Origin: Aquilonibacter sp963820185
Lineage (GTDB): Bacteria; Vulcanimicrobiota; Vulcanimicrobiia; Vulcanimicrobiales; Vulcanimicrobiaceae
Direction of reading: 5' to 3'
Assembly: GCA_963820185.1 (NCBI GenBank)
Contig: CAWFYV010000003.1
Span: 248,001-312,000, forward strand
DNA: 64,000 nucleotides
The notes beneath the pieces are model-generated. The model had not been told where the DNA came from. It saw only the letters and a program-made list of their open reading frames with translations, and made no database searches. Shown one piece after another: positions 25,952-33,811 of the stretch (within the stretch, counting starts at the first letter, position 1; each line of letters starts with the position of its first letter). The translations under genes were made by a program, and so were the position numbers.

Positions 25952-26437
25952 ATGAACCGCACGCATTTTCTCGCAAGCTTAGCAAGCGCCACCTTTGCCG
26001 CCCCCGCGCTCGCGCGCGCCGCGGGTTTGACCTACCCGGTACACCACAGCGACGCGGAATGGCAAAAGCTCCTCGGTCCCGATCGCTACGTGATCCTACG
26101 CGAAAACGGTACGGAACCGGCGTGGTCGAGTCCGTTGATCGCCGAGCACCGTGCGGGTATCTATCTGTGCGCCGGTTGCGATCTCGAACTCTTCACGTCG
26201 GCCATGAAGTACGACAGCAACGACGGATGGCCGTCTTTTACGACCGTGCTGCCCGGTACGACGCGCACGAATGCCGACTACGATCTGCCGGGCGAAGAGC
26301 GCACCGAGGTCCACTGTCGCCGTTGCGGCGGACATCTTGGACACATCTTCGACGACGGCCCACCGCCGACGCATAAACGCTACTGCATCGACGGGCTCGC
26401 GCTGATCTTTCAGGCCTCGCCGAAGACGAGCGTATAA
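25952..26437 (+). CDS. msrB: Peptide-methionine (R)-S-oxide reductase, exported
   Basis: 161 residues. An N-terminal signal (MNRTHFLASLASATFAAPALA) suggests export. The MsrB domain follows: Y-L-C-A-G-C-D and H-C-R-R-C-G-G-H-L-G-H form the four-cysteine zinc site, D-G-W-P-S-F is the substrate loop, and R-Y-C-I-D-G carries the catalytic cysteine at about residue 145. It repairs oxidised methionines in envelope proteins. Its 3' end overlaps the convergent aquaporin gene by 28 bases. Confidence 0.92.
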   Translation: MNRTHFLASLASATFAAPALARAAGLTYPVHHSDAEWQKLLGPDRYVILRENGTEPAWSSPLIAEHRAGIYLCAGCDLELFTSAMKYDSNDGWPSFTTVLPGTTRTNADYDLPGEERTEVHCRRCGGHLGHIFDDGPPPTHKRYCIDGLALIFQASPKTSV

Positions 26438-27111
26438 AGCCAGCCGCCGATTCCACCGCCGAGCAGCGGCGCGACCCAGAACAGCCATACCTGCGAAAGC
26501 GCTTCACCACCCGCAAAGAGCGCTGGTCCGAGGCTGCGCGCGGGATTGACCGACGTGTTATCGACGGGAATCGAAATCAAGTGAATCAGCGTCAGCGCGA
26601 GACCGATTGCAAGACCGGCAAAGCCGGTCGGCGCGGCTCTATGTGTTGTGCCAACAATGACCCACACGAAGCCGAAGGTCAGCACGAATTCGATGATCGC
26701 GGCTGAGGTCATCGAGTAGCCGCCGGGCGAGAGATCACCGTAGCCGTTGCTCGCGAACGTCCCCGCGGTCCAGCCGGATTGCCCCGAGGCAATTGCGTAC
26801 AGCACCGCTGCGCCGGCAATCGCGCCCACGACTTGCGCCACGATATACGGGAGCACGTCGCGCGCCGGAAATCGCTTCGCGAGCCACATGCCGACCGTGA
26901 CCGCGGGATTGAGATACGCGCCCGAGATGTGCCCGATGGCGTAAGCCATCGTTAATACGGTCAGGCCGAATGCGAGCGCGACACCGGCAAACCCGATGCC
27001 GAGCTTCGGGAACGCGGCGGAAAGCACAGCCGCGCCGCATCCGCCGAAGACGAGCCAGAACGTGCCGAAGGCTTCAGCAAGCAGACGTTGCGGTAATGGA
27101 CGTGTGATCAT
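26410..27111 (-). CDS. aqpZ: Aquaporin Z-like water channel
   Basis: 233 residues with six membrane helices and both pore motifs: Y-L-N-P-A-V-T-V-G in the first half and S-V-N-P-A-R-S-L-G-P-A in the second. The N-terminus R-L-L-A-E-A-F-G-T-F-W-L-V-F-G-G-C-G is that of AqpZ. Arg after the second NPA, and a short residue spacing before it, favour a water-selective rather than glycerol channel. Confidence 0.92.
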   Translation of the reverse strand: MITRPLPQRLLAEAFGTFWLVFGGCGAAVLSAAFPKLGIGFAGVALAFGLTVLTMAYAIGHISGAYLNPAVTVGMWLAKRFPARDVLPYIVAQVVGAIAGAAVLYAIASGQSGWTAGTFASNGYGDLSPGGYSMTSAAIIEFVLTFGFVWVIVGTTHRAAPTGFAGLAIGLALTLIHLISIPVDNTSVNPARSLGPALFAGGEALSQVWLFWVAPLLGGGIGGWLYTLVFGEA

Positions 27112-27134
27112 GCGTACGCCTCACTGAAAGAAAG

Positions 27135-27569
27135 CTAGAAAACGAACGTCAGCTCGTCGTCAGCGTCGAGAATGTCAAGAATCCCGTCCAGTTCAGGCCG
27201 GGAGGCTAGGATCGGATGCCGTTCGTGAACGAGAGCCTGATCTTCGGTAGACATACGGCTGACGACGAAGGTTTCGAGCTTGGCATTGAGCGCGGGCGCG
27301 CCGGCCGGGTCGATGCGGTCGGCGAGCCACGCAACGACCGCAGCCTCGTCCGACGCCGCCGCGACAGCATCGCGAAACTCGCTCATATCCAGACCGAGCC
27401 GGCGCACGACGTACGCGCTAAAGCCGGTGTCGTGGTTGAGGTACGGACCCATGTCGCCGCCGGGCAATTCCGCGCGAAGCTTGTCAATCGTTCGCGGCAA
27501 GAAATAGTACCCGAGGATCGTCTCCCGCACGCCACGCGGGCGCGTCGCGCGAAGGTTGAGCGGGGTCAT
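27135..27569 (-). CDS. DUF5069 family protein
   Basis: 144 residues from MTPLNLRATRPRGV. The R-P-R-G-V-R-E-T-I-L-G-Y-Y-F-L-P-R-T-I-D-K-L-R-A segment is the signature I know for DUF5069, a soluble family of unknown function. An upstream ATG at 27629 in the same frame is less likely, because a good ribosome site lies directly before 27569 and the family similarity starts there. Confidence 0.75.
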   Translation of the reverse strand: MTPLNLRATRPRGVRETILGYYFLPRTIDKLRAELPGGDMGPYLNHDTGFSAYVVRRLGLDMSEFRDAVAAASDEAAVVAWLADRIDPAGAPALNAKLETFVVSRMSTEDQALVHERHPILASRPELDGILDILDADDELTFVF

Positions 27570-27591
27570 CCCCAACTCTTCACCAACGAAT

Positions 27592-27975
27592 TTAGATTGT
27601 TCCTCTAAGGACGTTCGCGCGCGGCGCAAAGCACGCTGCGGCGTGCGTTACGCTGTATGCAGAGCGCTTCCGCAGGACCAGTCCCGCCGTCAAGCAGGCC
27701 GAACGCACGTCCATCTCGTTAGGTATTCCGTCGTCTTCGCTTGGGTGCAAGATCCACAGAACGCCGGCTGCCTCTAGGTGTTTGGCGATCTGCGGAATGC
27801 TCGCGAGATCTTCGGGCGAGTCCATTTGCGCAACGATGACGTCGAAGCGGCCGCTCAGCGCCTTCGTTGGCGGATAGTCCACGCTCGAGATGACCATTGC
27901 AGCGAAGACCGGGTTCGTGATACCGCGCAAACACACGCGGTGCATGGGTTGTATGCCCAATGCCTCCGTAATCAT
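27592..27975 (-). CDS. DUF3052-like protein
   Basis: 127 residues from MITEALGIQP. The layout of L-G-I-Q-P-M-H-R-V at the start, a central F-D-V-I-V-A-Q-M-D segment and A-A-G-V-L-W-I-L-H-P followed by D-V-R-S-A-C-L-T-A-G-L-V resembles DUF3052 proteins, small Rossmann-like domains of unknown role. An upstream ATG at 28035 is possible. AAGGG is found before the chosen ATG. Confidence 0.6.
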   Translation of the reverse strand: MITEALGIQPMHRVCLRGITNPVFAAMVISSVDYPPTKALSGRFDVIVAQMDSPEDLASIPQIAKHLEAAGVLWILHPSEDDGIPNEMDVRSACLTAGLVLRKRSAYSVTHAAACFAPRANVLRGTI

Positions 27976-28031
27976 TGACCGCACCACCCTTTCGGTATTC
28001 CTCACACTGTCGCGTACGTGCCGGGTGCGTG

Positions 28032-28508
28032 TCAACTCACGCCTGGCTCCGTGGTTTCGTGATTATACGAATCCGCGCCGCTCTTGCCTGTGACCCTAAT
28101 GTATCTGGCGCGCCGACCGGGACGACCATTCCCCTTGTTGCAATTTCCAAACGTCTCGGTAAGAGCGTGTTGGTTAGGGCAAAGATAGCGCAAGTTTTGC
28201 TCGGTGTTATTGCGCGCGTTTCCATCAATATGATCGAGGTGAACCGGAATGCGGCCCGTGCGCGGATTGCGTTCGGCCCACCCGCATAGCTCGCAACATT
28301 CGCCACGCTTCTCCTTCAAATATCTACGAATGTGACGCGAAGCGACATCATACGCTTTCGTGCCGTCTATCTCAGCATCGAGCCATCTTCGAACGAACGA
28401 ACGATATTCGTGCTCCTTTTGGCAGCGCACCGAGCAATATCTTGCGGGCTTCCGCTTCACACGTCTACCACAAGCTGCAAAGCAGAGCGCTTGGGTCGTC
28501 TTCCCCAT
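28032..28508 (-). CDS. HNH endonuclease
   Basis: 158 residues. An N-terminal zinc-type cluster (C-F-A-A-C-G ... R-Y-C-S-V-R-C) precedes a helical stretch, then the HNH core: C-E-L-C-G, V-H-L-D-H-I-D-G-N-A-R-N-N, N-L-R-Y-L-C-P-N-Q-H-A and F-G-N-C-N-K-G. This type is often carried by phages and mobile introns. It lies directly after tRNA-Thr and its terminator, a common landing site, but no integrase or flanking repeat is seen. A TTG at 28550 in frame would add 14 residues. Confidence 0.8.
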   Translation of the reverse strand: MGKTTQALCFAACGRRVKRKPARYCSVRCQKEHEYRSFVRRWLDAEIDGTKAYDVASRHIRRYLKEKRGECCELCGWAERNPRTGRIPVHLDHIDGNARNNTEQNLRYLCPNQHALTETFGNCNKGNGRPGRRARYIRVTGKSGADSYNHETTEPGVS

Positions 28509-28550
28509 GACAACATTACACGCAACGTCGGAGCCACACGGCTGGCACAA

Positions 28551-28586
28551 TCAAATAAGAACGCCCGGGTGTTTCCTCGGGCGTTC
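28551..28586 (-). terminator. Terminator of tRNA-Thr
   Basis: The perfect nine-base stem GAACGCCCG / CGGGCGTTC (28559-28567 with 28578-28586) is followed on the minus strand by TTATTTG. It lies seven bases after the CCA end of the tRNA. Confidence 0.75.
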
Positions 28587-28593
28587 GATGTTC

Positions 28594-28668
28594 TGGAGCC
28601 GACGGTCAGGATTGAACTGACGACCCATTGCTTACGAAGCAATTGCTCTACCACTGAGCTACGTCGGC
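28594..28668 (-). tRNA. tRNA-Thr (anticodon CGU)
   Basis: The minus strand gives a complete cloverleaf: acceptor GCCGACG pairing with CGTCGGC, D arm with AGCTCAGTGGTAGAGC, anticodon stem ATTGC/GCAAT around the loop TTCGTAA, and the T loop TTCAATC. The anticodon is CGT, reading ACG threonine codons. The CCA end is encoded in the DNA. Confidence 0.95.
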
Positions 28669-28748
28669 GTGGGGCGGCAAACTGCCGGGGACCGTGGTTC
28701 CACGGGCGCGCCCGGTGCCCTTCCGACTCGTGTCGAAGCGCTGTAAAG

Positions 28749-29879
28749 GTGGAGTACGACGTCGTGGTCCTGGGACTGGGCGGCATGGGCAGTGCGGTCG
28801 CCGCGCATGCGGCACGGCGCGGCTTGCGCGTTGCGGGTTTCGAGCAATTTCCCCTTGTCCACGAGCTTGGCTCGTCGGCCGGCCGCACGCGGATCATTCG
28901 CAAAGCCTATTTCGAGGATGCCGCGTACGTCCCGCTGCTCGACCGCGCGTACACGTTGTGGCGTGAACTCGAAGAGCGCTCGCAGACGGCGTTGCTCGAT
29001 CTTTTTGGCGTCGTGATGCTCGGCCAGCCGGACTCCGCAACCGTCACCGGCGTTGTGAAAGCGGCGGCAACGTACGGCATCGCCGTGGAACAATTTGACA
29101 CAGCGCAGCTGCGCGCGCGCTTTCCGCGGATCGGTGTGGAATCTACCGAAGTCGGAATCTTCGAACCCGATGCAGGCGTCGTCTTCCCCGAACGCGCCAT
29201 CGCGGCATATTTAAACGATGCACGCGACGCAGGCGCCGAGCTCTACGATGACGTGCGCATTCGCGGCTACGAACGTACCGGCGATCGCATTCGTGTCACG
29301 CTCGACGGCGACGAGCACGTCGACGCTGCGCGCCTCGCGATCTGCGCCGGTGCATGGACCAGCGAATTACTCGCACATCTGCACCTTCCGCTGCGCGTGC
29401 AGCGCAACGTCCAATATTGGTTTGACCCGAGCGCGCCGTGCGGGCCCGCACAGTTGCCGGCATTCTTTCTCGAACGTGCATCGCTCCCCGCGCCGCTGTA
29501 CGGCATTCCCGATCTTGGCGACGGGCTCAAGGTCGCGTTCCACGGCTACGGTGAAACGACGCAGCCCGAGCAGCTCGATCGCGTGATGCATGCCGACGAG
29601 ATCGCAACGATGCGCGCGACGCTCGCAACGGTGATGCCAGGTACGACGATGACGCTGCGCGCATCGAAGGCCTGCATGTACACCCTGACGCCCGACGGCA
29701 ACTTCGCAATCGGCCGCGATCCAGCGCATCCCAACGTCGTGATCGCATGCGGATTCTCAGGACACGGGTTCAAGTTCGTGCCGGTAATCGGCGAAATCGT
29801 CACGCAGTTGCTGCTCGACCAAGCGCCGCAACTCGATATCGGGTTCCTCCGGCTCGAACGACTTATGGCCGGTAAGTAA
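28749..29879 (+). CDS. Sarcosine oxidase / N-methyl-amino-acid oxidase (MSOX/SolA family)
   Basis: 376 residues starting at a GTG. The dinucleotide fold V-V-L-G-L-G-G-M-G-S-A-V-A is at the N-terminus. G-S-S-A-G-R-T-R-I-I-R-K-A-Y-F and K-A-C-M-Y-T-L-T-P-D-G-N-F are family marks; the cysteine in the second is the usual site of covalent FAD attachment in monomeric sarcosine oxidase. C-G-F-S-G-H-G-F-K-F closes the flavin site. It oxidises N-methyl groups to formaldehyde and H2O2; sarcosine versus N-methyltryptophan cannot be decided here. The frame is open further upstream through the tRNA, but that is not coding. It overlaps the convergent YncE-like gene by 17 bases. Confidence 0.87.
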   Translation: MEYDVVVLGLGGMGSAVAAHAARRGLRVAGFEQFPLVHELGSSAGRTRIIRKAYFEDAAYVPLLDRAYTLWRELEERSQTALLDLFGVVMLGQPDSATVTGVVKAAATYGIAVEQFDTAQLRARFPRIGVESTEVGIFEPDAGVVFPERAIAAYLNDARDAGAELYDDVRIRGYERTGDRIRVTLDGDEHVDAARLAICAGAWTSELLAHLHLPLRVQRNVQYWFDPSAPCGPAQLPAFFLERASLPAPLYGIPDLGDGLKVAFHGYGETTQPEQLDRVMHADEIATMRATLATVMPGTTMTLRASKACMYTLTPDGNFAIGRDPAHPNVVIACGFSGHGFKFVPVIGEIVTQLLLDQAPQLDIGFLRLERLMAGK

Positions 29880-30771
29880 ATCCCTGGATGTAGGCGCTCC
29901 CCTGGTCGCCCCACACGACCCAGATCGTGCCACTGCGCGGATCGATCGCGGTCGTGTGCACGCCTTGCGCGATCTTCTGCGTGTCGAGCAGCTTCGGATC
30001 GCTCGTGCCATCGAATGAAAATAGCGTAACGCTGCCGCCGCCCGCGCAGGCGATCCATTGGTGCGTCGGTTCCCAGCTGCACTGGTCCACCGCGGTCGGC
30101 ATGTTCACCTGATGCAACAGTTTGCCGGAGCGATCGTAAACCGCGAGCACGTTGTTCTCGCCACCGTCTATTAACACATGATTATCTGCGTCGTACTGTA
30201 ACGGGTGATTGTTTTTTAGCTGCGGTGTCGGCAACACGCGTGTGACCTTGAGCGTCTTTGGATCGATCACGGCGATTTCGCTGTCGCTTGCGATGTTCTG
30301 GTAGACGTTGTGCGTCTGCGGATCCAGCTGAATGTATTCCGGTTTGTGGCCGGGCACGTTTATCGTCGCGATCTTCTTGAAGGTCTTCGTGTCGATGACA
30401 AATACGCGCGTGCCGTCGTCTTCGTCGGCATAGATGCGCCCGAGATCGGGATCGTACGCGATCGCATCGACCGGGCCATCGACGATTGCCGTGCGCAAGA
30501 TCTGCTGTGTTACCGGATCGACCTCGCTCACGCTGCGGGCATCGCCGTTGCCGGTGTAGACGTGCCCGGTCGCTGGATCCACGGCAAGGCCGGCCATCGG
30601 GCCAACGGGAACGACGGCGATCTGATTTCCGGTGTCGGCGTCGGCAATCAAGAGGCCGCCGCCACCCGGATGCGCCGCATACACCTTGCCGCGTGCGGAA
30701 TCCACAGTAACGTAATCAAATCCGCCGGCCGGATCGACGGGTACAGGTTGCGTAACGGCAACGATCGGCAC
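29863..30771 (-). CDS. YncE/YVTN-type beta-propeller protein
   Basis: 302 residues with repeated blade motifs such as F-D-Y-V-T-V-D-S-A-R-G-K-V-Y, A-V-D-P-A-T-G-H-V-Y-T-G-N-G, A-Y-D-P-D-L-G-R-I-Y and E-I-A-V-I-D-P-K-T-L-K-V. This is a seven-bladed propeller of the YncE/40-residue YVTN type, usually periplasmic or surface exposed. From the chosen ATG there is no signal peptide. The upstream stop of the 85-residue gene is only six bases away, so the real start or a signal may be missing. Confidence 0.8.
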   Translation of the reverse strand: MPIVAVTQPVPVDPAGGFDYVTVDSARGKVYAAHPGGGGLLIADADTGNQIAVVPVGPMAGLAVDPATGHVYTGNGDARSVSEVDPVTQQILRTAIVDGPVDAIAYDPDLGRIYADEDDGTRVFVIDTKTFKKIATINVPGHKPEYIQLDPQTHNVYQNIASDSEIAVIDPKTLKVTRVLPTPQLKNNHPLQYDADNHVLIDGGENNVLAVYDRSGKLLHQVNMPTAVDQCSWEPTHQWIACAGGGSVTLFSFDGTSDPKLLDTQKIAQGVHTTAIDPRSGTIWVVWGDQGSAYIQGFTYRP

Positions 30772-30777
30772 AGCGTT

Positions 30778-31035
30778 CTATCCTTTGTTTTCGGCGTCGT
30801 GAAAGGTTCCGCGCTTTGCGGAGCGATCGAGTTCAAGATCTTCGAGGTAGTAATAGACAATTTTACGGTCATCGAAGCCGACCTTCGCAAGCTTGCGTCC
30901 GTCGATCTCGACAACTTCGTGAATGTGGCCTTCGCGTCCAGCGTAGGCGTAGTTCACCTCGGAGTAGCCTGGGTCGCCAGGCTTGGGGCGGGGGATCGCT
31001 TTGACGCCGCGCAGCGGGGTGTTGTGACGGTGCAT
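30778..31035 (-). CDS. Small hypothetical protein (85 residues)
   Basis: Not recognised. It is hydrophilic, with a compact beta-type middle (EVVEIDGRKLAKVGFDD, then IVYYYLEDLEL) and basic ends. It precedes the propeller gene with six bases between and faces the gamma-carbonic-anhydrase gene. Its well-formed strand pattern and tight spacing argue for a real gene. Confidence 0.6.
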   Translation of the reverse strand: MHRHNTPLRGVKAIPRPKPGDPGYSEVNYAYAGREGHIHEVVEIDGRKLAKVGFDDRKIVYYYLEDLELDRSAKRGTFHDAENKG

Positions 31036-31052
31036 AGCGTAGACTTCGCCTC

Positions 31053-31574
31053 ATGATCATAAGCTACCGTGGCAAAACCCCAAAAATCCATCCGAGCGCG
31101 TTCGTGGCACCCACGGCCGTCCTCATCGGCGACGTCGAGGTCGGCGAGGAGTCGAGCATTTGGTTCGGCGTCGTCTTGCGCGGCGATAATGGGCCGATTC
31201 GCGTCGGCGCACGCACCTCGGTTCAGGACAACGCGGTGCTGCACGTCACCACGTTGACGCAGATCGACGATGACGTGACGATCGGGCATGCAGCGGTCAT
31301 GGAAGACTGCCATGTCAAACGGCACGCGTTGATCGGCAGCAACGCCGTGCTGCTCAATGGTTGCGTTATCGGCGAGGGTTCGCTGGTTGCCGCGGGCAGC
31401 GTCGTCGGCGAGCGGGTCGAGATTCCCGACCGCGTCCTCGCCGCGGGGGCGCCCGCTAAGGTAAAGAAAGCGATAGAAGGCGAGGCCGCGCACTGGATCG
31501 AGATCGCGGCGGAGGAATACGTGCATCTCTCACGCTCATATATGAGTGAAGGTATTAATGAGCAACGTCCGTGA
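31053..31574 (+). CDS. Gamma-carbonic-anhydrase-like left-handed beta-helix protein
   Basis: 173 residues of hexapeptide-repeat protein: I-H-P-S-A-F-V-A-P-T-A-V-L-I-G-D-V, S-S-I-W-F-G-V-V-L-R-G-D, V-Q-D-N-A-V-L-H-V, V-T-I-G-H-A-A-V-M-E-D-C and V-A-A-G-S-V-V. The first two zinc histidines of the gamma class are present (V-L-H and I-G-H). The third, normally in L-H-G-C, is Glu here (M-E-D-C). The enzyme may therefore bind metal differently, or be an acyl-CoA thioesterase or assembly factor as in other relatives. It overlaps the next gene by 17 bases. Confidence 0.85.
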   Translation: MIISYRGKTPKIHPSAFVAPTAVLIGDVEVGEESSIWFGVVLRGDNGPIRVGARTSVQDNAVLHVTTLTQIDDDVTIGHAAVMEDCHVKRHALIGSNAVLLNGCVIGEGSLVAAGSVVGERVEIPDRVLAAGAPAKVKKAIEGEAAHWIEIAAEEYVHLSRSYMSEGINEQRP

Positions 31575-32022
31575 GCGCATGCTGCGCTTCATCGAAGCCG
31601 AAGGGCACCGCGTCGACGCGTCGCCGGTCGACCCCGGTTCGGGTGTTAGCGAGCTGCTGTTTCGAACGCGCGGGCAAGTGTTCTCCGTCACGACCAACGA
31701 AAACGACGCCGGCCTGCTCAGCATCTCGACGGCCTATGAGATCCCCGAGTGGGCGCGCGAACGCGCGCAAAACGCCGAGACCCTGGAGCGCGTGCGTGCC
31801 GAGCACGACGTTGCATTCACACTTGCTCATGACGGCAGCTTGTTTGTAGCGACGCTCGACGAGAAGGCCGACTCAATGCAAGACCTGATGCACGTGTTTT
31901 GGTCGCTCATCGCGCGGCTGCGCGACGCTGGGCAAGATGCGATCGAAGAAATCGTCGACCGAACCGAGAGCAAAGTGGCGGCGGAGAAGTTCATCAACTC
32001 GTTCATGGCGGGGGATCAGTGA
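31558..32022 (+). CDS. YbjN-like protein 1
   Basis: 154 residues, soluble and acidic. The arrangement of an N-terminal helix (MLRFIEAEGHRVD), a strand pair (GQVFSVTTNENDAGLLSISTAY), a helix and a second strand pair (DVAFTLAHDGSLFVATL) followed by a long C-terminal helix recalls YbjN / type III-chaperone-like folds. It starts inside the end of the carbonic-anhydrase-like gene with AAGG before its ATG. It overlaps the next, similar gene by four bases. Confidence 0.55.
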   Translation: MSNVRERMLRFIEAEGHRVDASPVDPGSGVSELLFRTRGQVFSVTTNENDAGLLSISTAYEIPEWARERAQNAETLERVRAEHDVAFTLAHDGSLFVATLDEKADSMQDLMHVFWSLIARLRDAGQDAIEEIVDRTESKVAAEKFINSFMAGDQ

Positions 32023-32444
32023 ACGATCCCCTCAAGAACGATCCGCTCAAGCCAATTGAGCAAGCGCTGGACGACGAGGGGCTCTACTTCACGCGTGACG
32101 ATGACGAAGACGCCTATCGCGTCGCCTTCAAGAGCGAAGGCGATCGCTATTTCGTCGTCTCGTACCGCGACGATCCCACGTTCGTGATGCTGGGATCGGG
32201 TTGGGCCTTGCCCACCGGCGTCGATGCGGGCAACGCGATCGAGATCGCTAACCGCCTCAACGTGCGCAAGAAGTTCGTGAAGACCGCACTGTGGCAGGAA
32301 GAAAGCGACGTGCTCTTCACCGTGGAGTTGTGCGTAACTTCCGCCGAAGAGGTTCGTCCGCACTTCGGCCGCCTACTCAACGTCTTGCGCGATTCGGCGG
32401 TCGAATTCTTCGAGGCGCTACGTGAGGGTACCGACCAGGCCTAG
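32019..32444 (+). CDS. YbjN-like protein 2
   Basis: 141 residues from a GTG that overlaps the preceding stop (GTGA). The same fold order as its neighbour is seen: helix IEQALDDEGLYF, strands YRVAFKSEGDRYFVVSY and FVMLGSGWAL, helix NAIEIANRLN, strands FVKTALWQ and VLFTVELCV, then a long helix. This fits YbjN domains. The two coupled paralogues may form a heterodimer; that is inference. It ends overlapping the convergent dnaB stop by four bases. Confidence 0.6.
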   Translation: MNDPLKNDPLKPIEQALDDEGLYFTRDDDEDAYRVAFKSEGDRYFVVSYRDDPTFVMLGSGWALPTGVDAGNAIEIANRLNVRKKFVKTALWQEESDVLFTVELCVTSAEEVRPHFGRLLNVLRDSAVEFFEALREGTDQA

Positions 32445-33811
32445 GGTGGCGGGAAGTGCGATTCGTCCGCGTACGGGACGAACAGCGTGTACTCTTTCTG
32501 GAAGCGAAGATTTACCGTACCGGTCGGACCGTTGCGATGCTTGGCGATGATGAACTCGGTCTTATCCGGCTCGGGCCCCTCGGGATTGTAGTAGCCGTCG
32601 CGGAAGAGAAACGCGACCATGTCCGCCTCTTGTTCGAGCGATCCTGAATCGCGCAGATCGGCGAGCATCGGTCGCTTGTCATTACGCGTCTCTACGCCGC
32701 GGTTGAGCTGCGCAAGCGCGATAATCGGCACGCCAAGATCCTTCGCCGTGACTTTCATCGTGCGGCAGATGTCGGAAAGCTCTTCGTTACGATTTGCATT
32801 CTTCTGCAACGCGCCGGGACGCAGCAATTGCAAGTAATCCAGGAACACCGCGCTCAGGCCGTGCGTCGACTTCAAGCGCCGGCACCGGCTGCGTACCTCG
32901 GTCACGGTTAGGCCGCCGGTATCGTCGAGGAAGATCGGCAACTCGTTGAGGCTTCCCATCGCGCGCGAGATGTCTTCCCATTGATGGTTCTTGATGTTGC
33001 CCCGGCGCAGGTCGTGCATTGAGAGTTGCGCTTCGGAACAGATCAAGCGCTGAATCAGTTCGTTGTTCGACATTTCGAGCGAGAAGAACGCGACCGGATC
33101 TTTTGATTCGCGCGCCGCGGCAACCGCTGCGTTGAGGGCAAACGACGTCTTACCCATGCCCGGGCGCGCCGCCACGATGACGAAGTTACCTGGCTGGAAG
33201 CCGGTCGTCATGTTGTCGATGTCGTGGAAACCTGACGTCACACCCGTGCGGTCGCCGCGTGCGTGGAAGAGGCGATCGATGTGCTCGAACGCGTCCTTCA
33301 TCAGGCTGTTGACGGCGGTGAATTGGCCATTCATCGTCCGCTCGCCGATCGAATAGACCATGTGCTCGGAGCGATCGAGCGCCGCGTCAACGTCTTCTTC
33401 GGCTTCGTAGCCGAGCTGCGTAATCTGCGTGCCGGCATGAATAAGCGAGCGCAGCGTCGCCTTTTCGCGCACGATCGTCGCGTAGTATTTCGCCGAGCCC
33501 GCCGTTTGCACGGTGTCCATCAGCGAGCTGAGGTACGAGAGTCCGCCGACCTTCTCGAGCTGATCGCGCGTACGTAGCGATTCAGCGACCGAGATCTTGT
33601 CGAGCGGTTCGCCGCGATAGAACAGATCGTAGAGCACGGCAAAGATCGTCTCGTGCACGTGCGCGTAAAAGTCTTCCGGTCGCACGATCTCGCCAACCGT
33701 CGCCATGATCTCGCGATCGACCAGCACTGAACCGATCAGCGCCATCTCGGCTTCGAGATTGTGTGGTGGAATGCGGTCGATGGAACCGCCGTGCAGGTGC
33801 GAAACGCTCAC
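32441..33811 (-). CDS. dnaB: Replicative DNA helicase
   Basis: 456 residues. The N-terminal DnaB domain begins P-P-H-N-L-E-A-E-M-A-L-I-G-S-V-L. The RecA-like helicase domain has Walker A ARPGMGKT (about residue 218), V-F-L-D-Y-L-Q-L-L as Walker B, and the Q-L-N-R-G-V-E and D-L-R-D-S-G-S-L-E-Q-E-A-D motifs. It unwinds DNA at the replication fork as a hexamer. It is the last gene of an rpsR-rplI-lonC-dnaB unit and overlaps lonC by four bases. Confidence 0.95.
   Translation of the reverse strand: MSVSHLHGGSIDRIPPHNLEAEMALIGSVLVDREIMATVGEIVRPEDFYAHVHETIFAVLYDLFYRGEPLDKISVAESLRTRDQLEKVGGLSYLSSLMDTVQTAGSAKYYATIVREKATLRSLIHAGTQITQLGYEAEEDVDAALDRSEHMVYSIGERTMNGQFTAVNSLMKDAFEHIDRLFHARGDRTGVTSGFHDIDNMTTGFQPGNFVIVAARPGMGKTSFALNAAVAAARESKDPVAFFSLEMSNNELIQRLICSEAQLSMHDLRRGNIKNHQWEDISRAMGSLNELPIFLDDTGGLTVTEVRSRCRRLKSTHGLSAVFLDYLQLLRPGALQKNANRNEELSDICRTMKVTAKDLGVPIIALAQLNRGVETRNDKRPMLADLRDSGSLEQEADMVAFLFRDGYYNPEGPEPDKTEFIIAKHRNGPTGTVNLRFQKEYTLFVPYADESHFPPP

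Noticed and set aside
28032..28668. Integrated mobile element at tRNA-Thr
   Set aside because: An HNH endonuclease lies beside the tRNA, but there is no integrase, transposase or repeated tRNA 3' end in the window.
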